Source: Anaspis maculata (lineage: Eukaryota; Arthropoda; Insecta; Coleoptera; Scraptiidae). Taken from it: a stretch of DNA of 64,000 nucleotides. Each line of letters starts with the position of its first letter. Within the stretch, counting starts at the first letter, position 1. Made by a program: the position numbers and the translations under genes. The stretch is taken from assembly GCA_949128115.1 (NCBI GenBank), contig OX421963.1:60061232-60125231 (forward strand), written 5' to 3'. The notes below the pieces were generated by a model. The model did no database searches and had not been told where the DNA came from. It was given only the letters and a program-made list of their open reading frames with translations. Positions 58,685 to 64,000 of the stretch are shown piece by piece.

Positions 58685-59039
58685 TAATTTTAAATAATAC
58701 GATGGTCGGAACACTACGCTCCAGATAGCTTACTTCGCAGGCTCTCTGATGATAAGCGTGATCGATGAGGTTGACGGTTCAAACAACATCTGCTCTCGTA
58801 ATCCATCCTCGACCGCAAAGTTCGACTCGAAAAAACCCCCCATCTGAGATGGGAATGTTGGAAAAAATCCAACCAAATGACCGGAGAACCGGCATCTTCC
58901 ATATCCCCCAAGTGTTAAACACGATGGATTTTATCGTACTAGCAAGAGCATAGAAATTTTCATTCACATGTTTGAAGGTATTTGCAGGCATTTCCGAGAA
59001 TAATTTACCGGTTTGACGATGAGCTAAAGGGTGAAACAT
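58685..59039 (-). pseudogene. Polinton-type integrase tail, left (rearranged)
   Basis: The last 14 codons of the minus-strand frame (CGRGWITRADVV and stop at 58,779) match the end of the right-hand integrase fragment (DRGWIARADVV). Nucleotide similarity continues about 65 bp past the stop. The body upstream (MFHPLAHRQTGKLF to FFRVEL) is not recognisable integrase, so the tail has been joined to other sequence, possibly another element gene. A second frame across the junction (GGFFESNFAVEDGLREQ, then LFEPSTSSITL) is also open. See the finding on the two frames. Confidence 0.55.
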
Positions 59040-59967
59040 GTTTATCTGTTTTATTTGATTTTCTGAATAAAATTGGATAGGATGATATTATCTAGTTTAC
59101 TCGAAAGCTCAGAGTTTTCCGCAAACCATGTAAAAATTTATATTTCTAATATCTCCCTGACTTGATATACAGCTCGAATTAGGTGCTGCTTCGCCTCTTT
59201 TGTGCAGGGAGTTACCAGGGAAATTGCCCCCTAGCAACTCATTGCACCACCAAAATCGGCAAAATGCATGATGCTAGAGTAGCTAGTAGCCGCAGTGATT
59301 GCAAAAATATAAATTTTTGATATCTCTTGCCGAATACGCTAGGAGTTCCTTCGAAGTGGGTAAGGCTATCATCCGAATTGATGTGGCTCAGGAGAAGTAA
59401 AAGGGAGCCAAAAAGGATGTCTCACCTTGCATACCATGTTCTAGCATCAAGGAATGCACCATTTTTATATATTGAATGAGAGATTATAGACTTCTAACAG
59501 AGCCGGAATTGGACTCTGCCCGGACTGATTCGGGTGGGATAAAAAGTACAAGAGCTTTGGAGGGTTTCTACAGTCGAGACTATTCTTTCGCGCGAGCTCA
59601 CTCTATTTATTTGACATCTCTGAATTCTTTTTTCTTTTCTTTTCTTTTTTTTTTTTTTGATAAATATGAATGTGTCCATGAGGCAGGCATTCCGCAAACC
59701 CTCACCTTATGATTCGCTATTGAGACAAGTATGGGCATCACAACCAGGCATATAGGATTGGTGATTATGACAGTGAAAGAAATATGCTCTATTCAAAAGT
59801 GTTCAATATCTTTATTTCCACGGAAATATTCACTACATCTTTAAATGGCTAGGTAGGTAGGTAGGTATTAGGTATTAGTTGATACAAATTTCCGATCAAT
59901 GTCCCATTCGATCGTGAATAAAATATGGACATTTTTACGCTATTGAGGGTATCCAAAAAAAAAAATG
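59040..59967. other. Spacer 3' of the helix-turn-helix gene
   Basis: No gene supported. A poly-T tract is at 59,647-59,660 and a GTAG microsatellite at 59,851-59,866. Confidence 0.35.
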
Positions 59968-61335
59968 TTAGTATATTACTTCAGCATCTCGGAGAATTTT
60001 TTCCAGCGATACTATTTCTCGGACGACTCCGACGTCCCCGGTGTTCCGCTGTGCACTCAATGTTACTAATCGATCTATAACGCCATTTATGTCAGTGAAA
60101 TATTCACCTACTAGGGACCTCTTCGCAAATCGCCGTCGTCCCATATCATTCATAAAGGAGCCATTCCCCGCACGATCATCAATGTTCTCGAAGTCGCTCC
60201 CCGAACACCTCTTATCTTCATCCTTAGATGAAAAACAGTGCTTGTACGCATTCTGATATCCGCCACTCGGTGTAAGTCGCGCCCTTGAAGAAACTTCTTT
60301 TGTATTACTGAAGCTCTTACACCAGATGTTTTGATCCTCGTCCTCAGATGAAAAACGGCGCTCATATGCATTTTTATACCCCGTACGCGGATTGATAAGC
60401 GAACTCGAAGAAAGTTCTTTGGCAGCGTTGAAATCACCAGAGCTATCGTATAACACATCGTCACTATCAGCTTTCAAGACAGAGTCCTCCGAGGATTTAG
60501 CAGTGTTCGCATATTTAGAAGCGAGACGTGATTTGACTTGATCTCCCGATGAAAAACGTGGTCTGAACACGCTAACATAATTATAGGCTTTGGACGTCCC
60601 AACCTGAGAGCTGTGAAAATCTTCTTTATTACCGGAGAACTTGGTAGTGGAGTCCTCATTTGCTCTTTCATAACCATCTGCATCCTCGTCATCATACACA
60701 TCTGATGGTTCCGATATCATGCTGGCTGATGATGACAGCACTGGCGAAGGTCCCGGTTGAGGCCCTGATGATGCTAGGAGCTGTAGCGACGTATTCGAGG
60801 AAGCTTTGGTTGGATACTTCATAACCATAGTCGAATTATTCGAGCTGACGTCAAAAGTCTCGAGATTTTTACAAGAGACGGTCTCAGCCGCTTTGTCAGG
60901 ATCTACCACTTGCTGCAAATTGCGTTCCCTGCAGCCTCTAAGTGAAATGTCTGGATGCCGTTTCATGAATCCTCTGCACCAATCAAAAGATGCTGCTTGT
61001 TGTTTATCCCAGCGTTGTGGATAGCTCTTGTTTAGCAGCCTAGCCTGCTCTAGAGCGAATTTACACACGTGCTTGCGTGTCACGCCATGTGGCATTTTCG
61101 ATGCTGCTTTGATATAATCAGCGAGCATCAACTCCTCATCTTTTGAGAAGATTCTCCTATTCCCGATATTTGGATTATAGACATACACGCCGTTCACTTT
61201 CTTAACCCGTCGCAACAGCCGCCCCAGTGTAGATGCGGGAATACATAATGACCTAGCGATCGCTCTGCGCGAGCCACCACGTCGGACTTCGGCTACAGCC
61301 TTTTGAATTGTTTCAGAACTAATTTGATTTCTCAT
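59968..61335 (-). CDS. Pipsqueak/CENP-B-type helix-turn-helix DNA-binding protein without a DDE domain
   Basis: A 455-codon frame from ATG at 61,335; a longer reading would need a GTG start at 61,365, unlikely in an animal. Residues about 7-50 form a psq-type helix-turn-helix (TIQKAVAEVRRGGSRRAIAR, then PASTLGRLLRRVKK). Residues about 65-140 form the second, CENP-B/Tc5-type helix-turn-helix (FSKDEELMLADYIKAASKMP, then GVTRKHVCKFA and WCRGFMKRHPDISLRG). This pair is the DNA-binding front of pogo/Tigger transposases and domesticated relatives. The DDE catalytic domain that should follow is absent. Instead there is a low-complexity Ser/Asp-rich region with imperfect repeats (KNAYERRFSSEDED; QNAYKHCFSSKDED) and a C-terminal helix-rich end (RLVTLSAQRN, VSLEKILRDAEV). 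A role as nuclear DNA-binding protein is inferred. No stops or frameshifts are visible, so it may be expressed. Confidence 0.8.
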   Translation of the reverse strand: MRNQISSETIQKAVAEVRRGGSRRAIARSLCIPASTLGRLLRRVKKVNGVYVYNPNIGNRRIFSKDEELMLADYIKAASKMPHGVTRKHVCKFALEQARLLNKSYPQRWDKQQAASFDWCRGFMKRHPDISLRGCRERNLQQVVDPDKAAETVSCKNLETFDVSSNNSTMVMKYPTKASSNTSLQLLASSGPQPGPSPVLSSSASMISEPSDVYDDEDADGYERANEDSTTKFSGNKEDFHSSQVGTSKAYNYVSVFRPRFSSGDQVKSRLASKYANTAKSSEDSVLKADSDDVLYDSSGDFNAAKELSSSSLINPRTGYKNAYERRFSSEDEDQNIWCKSFSNTKEVSSRARLTPSGGYQNAYKHCFSSKDEDKRCSGSDFENIDDRAGNGSFMNDMGRRRFAKRSLVGEYFTDINGVIDRLVTLSAQRNTGDVGVVREIVSLEKILRDAEVIY

Positions 61336-61338
61336 GTT

Positions 61339-61361
61339 TCTTTCAGGATCAGCAGCTTCAT
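61339..61361 (-). promoter_or_regulatory. Nine-codon upstream ORF overlapping the start codon
   Basis: An ATG at 61,361-61,359 opens MKLLILKET and terminates at a TGA that overlaps the main ATG in the four bases ATGA. Such an arrangement can lower translation or favour reinitiation at the main start. The functional effect is inferred. The stop itself lies at the main start, about 61,334. Confidence 0.45.
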
Positions 61362-61412
61362 TCACTGAACAAAGATCGCTCGCGACTGGCTATTAATCGG
61401 AGGTGTTCGAGG

Positions 61413-61419
61413 TTTTATA
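61413..61419 (-). promoter_or_regulatory. TATA box of the helix-turn-helix gene
   Basis: TATAAAA on the minus strand, about 80 bp upstream of the ATG. About 30 bp downstream CCAGTCG near 61,390 is a plausible initiator. No intron appears needed between promoter and start codon. Confidence 0.5.
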
Positions 61420-61439
61420 GCTATAACCGCTATGGTGCA

Positions 61440-61782
61440 ATGTTTCAACCATAACAAGTCGGCATGCTCTGCTAGATAATTTGACATGTGCCAGCAGCAC
61501 TAGTCGACATGTTTTATCCGTAGAGACGGCATGGTCTGAGAGTCAAAGCGCTGTGCATTAACCATCAGTCGTCATGCCATATCACCTAGATCATCACGTT
61601 TTAAGCGTCGGGTCGGCATGGGCTGCTAGCAATGACGTCATGCCTTACCCAACAGCTCGTCATGCCATAATCAGCTCGTGATGTTTTAACCGACGACCAT
61701 GCGGAATTAGGCAAGGTTCAGCTGGATGATCTATTGAGGTATATTATAGATGGATAGATTAATAGAATCATTTAAGCATCGG
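61440..61782. repeat. Left flank of the satellite, with a long direct repeat
   Basis: 61,653-61,790 recurs with few changes at 62,355-62,492, an offset of 702 bp. It includes CAGCTCGTCATGCCATAATC and TTATAGATGGATAGATTAAT. A TGACGTCA octamer at about 61,633 precedes the array. The text CGGCATGGGCTGCTAGC occurs on both outer sides. Confidence 0.85.
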
Positions 61783-62372
61783 GTCGGCATGAGCTGTCAA
61801 CAGTGACGTCATGCTTTAACCACCACCGCGTCATGCCATAAGTCGGCATGAGCTGTCAACAGTGACGTCATGCTTTAACCACCACCGCGTCATGCCATAA
61901 GTCGGCATGAGCTGTCAACAGTGACGTCATGCTTTAACCACCACCGCGTCATGCCATAAGTCGGCATGAGCTGTCAACAGTGACGTCATGCTTTAACCAC
62001 CACCGCGTCATGCCATAAGTCGGCATGAGCTGTCAACAGTGACGTCATGCTTTAACCACCACCGCGTCATGCCATAAGTCGGCATGAGCTGTCAACAGTG
62101 ACGTCATGCTTTAACCACCACCGCGTCATGCCATAAGTCGGCATGAGCTGTCAACAGTGACGTCATGCTTTAACCACCACCGCGTCATGCCATAAGTCGG
62201 CATGAGCTGTCAACAGTGACGTCATGCTTTAACCACCACCGCGTCATGCCATAAGTCGGCATGAGCTGTCAACAGTGACGTCATGCTTTAACCACCAGCG
62301 CGTCATGCCATAAGTCGGCATGAGCTGTCAACAGTGACGTCATGATTTAACTGGCAGCTCGTCATGCCATAA
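61783..62372. repeat. 59-bp satellite, ten units, each with a TGACGTCA site
   Basis: The unit starts GTCGGCATGAGCTGTCAACA and continues with GTGACGTCATGCTTTAACCA. It repeats at exactly 59 bp from 61,783 to 62,372. Units 1-8 look identical, the ninth has one substitution, and the tenth diverges in its second half. Every unit holds TGACGTCA, a perfect cAMP-response-element/bZIP palindrome. The array starts about 365 bp upstream of the TATA box of the helix-turn-helix gene, so an enhancer role is conceivable but inferred. Confidence 0.9.
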
Positions 62373-62503
62373 TCAGCTCGTGATGTTTTAACCGACGACC
62401 ATGTGGAATTAGGCATGGTTCAGCCGGCTGATCTAATGAGGCATATTATAGATGGATAGATTAATAGAATCATTTAAGCGCCGAGTCGGCATGGGCTGCT
62501 AGC
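62373..62503. repeat. Right flank of the satellite (second copy of the long direct repeat)
   Basis: Together with the last satellite unit it repeats 61,653-61,790. It ends at GGGCTGCTAG, where integrase coding sequence begins abruptly. Confidence 0.85.
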
Positions 62504-62794
62504 GCGTCTGGGTAAATACAAAGTACTTTTTGAAAAAGGTTATACCCCCAACTGGACGACGGAGCTGTTTCGCATCAGACAAGTGAAACCGAACAGCAAT
62601 CCACCTACATATCTTATTGAAGATCTAAAGGGTTCGCCGATCATGGGATGTTTTTACGAACGAGAACTACAGAAAACTAAACATCCCGAGATCTATCTGG
62701 TGGAAAAAGTTTTGAAAAAACCGGTTCGAGGCTTTACGTTAAATATTTGGGCATGCCCGATCGAGGGTGGATTGCGAGAGCAGACGTTGTTTGA
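62504..62794 (+). pseudogene. Polinton-type integrase, C-terminal fragment with chromodomain
   Basis: The retroviral-like integrase of Polinton/Maverick elements inserts the element; its C-terminus ends in a chromodomain. The frame starts abruptly with RLGKYKVLFEKGYTPNW, then TYLIEDLKGSPIMGCFYERE and KHPEIYLVEKVLKK. All are hallmarks of the region between the catalytic core and the chromodomain. After a run of six A (about 62,715) the match continues one frame over as LYVKYLGMPDRGWIARADVV and a stop at 62,794. One A appears lost, either a real frameshift or a homopolymer error. The catalytic core is absent, so the fragment cannot act. It points towards the right arm, and a second tail points towards the left arm. 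Confidence 0.85.
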
Positions 62795-62855
62795 ACCAGC
62801 AACCTCGTCGATCACACTTAACGTCAGAGAGCCGGTGAAATAAGGTGTCTGGAGC

Positions 62856-63240
62856 AAAAACGTCCCGATCACAGCCGTCATAAACTCCATCGGCGCTATC
62901 GCCATAAGCAACGTAGCCATCATCACCAACAACGTGATATCATCACCAGCAACTCCATATCAACATAAAGCATCATCACTGCTATCGTCATATCATCGCA
63001 AGCATCATCATCTCTATCGTCATATCAACGTAAGGATCATCACCGCTATCGCCATATCATCACAAGCATCATCACCGCTAACGTCATTTCATCATAAAAC
63101 AACGTCATTTCATCATAAAACAACGTCATATTATCATATTCATCACCCTCGCTATCGTCATATCATCGCAAGCATCATCACCTCTATCGTCATATCAACG
63201 TAAGGATCATCACCGGCATATCGAGATAAGCAGCTAGCAT
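62856..63240. repeat. CATCATCAC-type imperfect satellite
   Basis: Irregular repeats of CATCATCACC and TATCGTCATATCAWCG units. A block of about 63 bp at 62,983 recurs at 63,153. The ORF through it is compositional. Confidence 0.8.
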
Positions 63241-63288
63241 TATAAGCATCGTAAACATCTTCATAGCATCGCCAGCACCAACGTCAAA

Positions 63289-64000
63289 CAAAGAGAGATG
63301 CCCACCTTGTTCAGCCCCTGGCAGTCTATCGAAAAAATGTTACGGTATTATGACGAAGCCATCGTTCAAGAGACCGAATTACTATATCAAACAACTCTGA
63401 ACGGATCAGCTGCAAGGATACGAGTTGGGCTTAGCATCGCCAGAGGACTCTCACCAGCAATCATCATCATATCGCATGCAAATTCGAGCCGAATATCTTT
63501 CACCATGCGGGAATGGAGTGAATTAATAGAGCTCTTGCCCTCTTCGACTGCATCAACTTCGAACGTTCCGAATGGTGATATGAAAATTTTCGAGAACTAT
63601 ACTCTAAAATTGGGTTCATCTGCAGGCATCGGACATCTACATAGCAGGGCCCAGACCGTCTATCTGCATGAAAATTTTCTACAACAAATTGCACGAATGA
63701 GAGATATCATTAGCTATAGATTAGAGGCTCTAGAATCAATGAATTTTAAAAAATTTTATACTGATTTATTATCAAGCTCCTTTAAAATAACGAGCGATGT
63801 ATCGAACTCGAACGTTTCTATGTATAAAGTTCTCAAACAGATTTTGGCTGGTTTCAAATCTAATGAAAAAGTTTCATGCATGCTAGAGTTCCTCGAACTA
63901 CACTACGACGATGTATTATCGGATTATGAACGACTGAAGACATGTATTAATTTTTGAATAAAACTCTTGAAAAAATGATTGCCTGGTTTTTTTCAACGGC
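63289..64000 (+). repeat. Right inverted arm of the element (continues past the window)
   Basis: Reverse complement of 57,529-58,210 with no mismatch that I noticed apart from the 26 bp missing on the left. The last bases of the window (TTTTTTTCAACGGC) still match, so the true terminus lies outside. Confidence 0.9.
63298..63957 (+). CDS. 219-aa protein of unknown family encoded within the inverted arm
   Basis: Complete frame from ATG at 63,298 to TGA, with AATAAA overlapping the stop. I do not recognise the family. Visible parts: an N-terminal helical segment (SPWQSIEKMLRYYDEAIVQE), a strand-rich middle (ARIRVGLSIARGLSPAIIII, then SSRISFTMREWSELIELLP), and a helical C-terminal half (RMRDIISYRLEALESMNFKK; then MLEFLELHYDDVLSDYERLK). 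The middle, strands followed by a helix with SFTxREWxxLxEL, loosely recalls small single-strand DNA-binding folds of the PC4 type; this is only an impression. No signal peptide or membrane segment. Its place in the arm of a Polinton-derived element suggests an element-encoded protein. The left-arm copy is frameshifted, so this is the only intact copy here. Confidence 0.75.
   Translation: MPTLFSPWQSIEKMLRYYDEAIVQETELLYQTTLNGSAARIRVGLSIARGLSPAIIIISHANSSRISFTMREWSELIELLPSSTASTSNVPNGDMKIFENYTLKLGSSAGIGHLHSRAQTVYLHENFLQQIARMRDIISYRLEALESMNFKKFYTDLLSSSFKITSDVSNSNVSMYKVLKQILAGFKSNEKVSCMLEFLELHYDDVLSDYERLKTCINF

Noticed and set aside
61336..61365. Ten extra N-terminal residues on the helix-turn-helix protein
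   Set aside because: They require a GTG start; the ATG at 61,335 is the first in frame and an out-of-frame upstream ATG occupies the extension.
61783..62372. Possible CRISPR array because of regular spacing
   Set aside because: The repeats are contiguous 59-bp units without unique spacers, in animal DNA.
62934..63203. 89-aa His/Ser-rich ORF
   Set aside because: Compositional product of the CATCATCAC satellite.
27..63990. tRNA, rRNA or other structured RNA genes
   Set aside because: I looked for box A/box B tRNA patterns and rRNA-like conserved text and saw none; hairpins found are transposon-type inverted repeats.

Overview
The window looks like intergenic or intronic DNA from an arthropod, probably an insect and perhaps a hemipteran; that placement is an inference. 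It is AT-rich with small GC-rich islands, has GT-AG introns and AATAAA-type 3' ends, shows no operon structure, and carries insect-style mobile elements: Polinton/Maverick, Crypton-like, mariner-like, non-LTR and many foldback elements. Almost no host gene is visible. The best host candidate is one first coding exon at 37,628-37,706, encoding a signal peptide and ending at a phase-1 splice donor, which would make the DNA around it the promoter region and first intron of a secreted or membrane protein gene.

Layout. 1-9 kb: foldback and TIR elements in otherwise unremarkable sequence. 9.25-13.7 kb: a very large nested palindrome, itself interrupted by a 653-bp element; part of the same repeat recurs at 20.6-21.5 kb between two 348-bp direct duplicates and is split there by a 403-bp element. 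14-18.3 kb and 23-24.7 kb: a chain of long-hairpin elements. 24.7-25.4 kb: a spliced but broken Crypton-like tyrosine recombinase. 28.3-31.5 kb: non-LTR reverse transcriptase debris inside outer inverted repeats. 31.5-33.8 kb: two foldback elements, one holding a 5'-truncated non-LTR insertion with a 10-bp target duplication. 34.8-35.1 kb: a second tyrosine recombinase fragment. 37.2-37.7 kb: the host exon. 38.5-39.2 kb: a mariner-like transposase pseudogene. 43.7-48.5 kb: a decayed Polinton-type protein-primed DNA polymerase B on the minus strand, split by foldbacks. 49-55 kb: dispersed repeats and apparently unique DNA.

57.5-64 kb is the most striking part. Two apparently identical inverted arms of at least about 685 bp, each carrying a gene for an unrecognised 219-aa protein, enclose about 5 kb. 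Just inside each arm lies the tail of a Polinton-type integrase, so both ends look like inverted copies of one Polinton terminus. Between them sits an intact gene for a pipsqueak/CENP-B-type helix-turn-helix protein with no DDE nuclease domain. A TATA box, a short upstream ORF and, farther upstream, ten tandem 59-bp units each with a perfect TGACGTCA octamer precede this gene. The right arm reaches the window edge, so the element may continue.

Few reading frames here are functional. The 219-aa ORF and the helix-turn-helix protein are the only long intact ones I would defend as genes; most other recognisable coding sequence is mobile-element debris.
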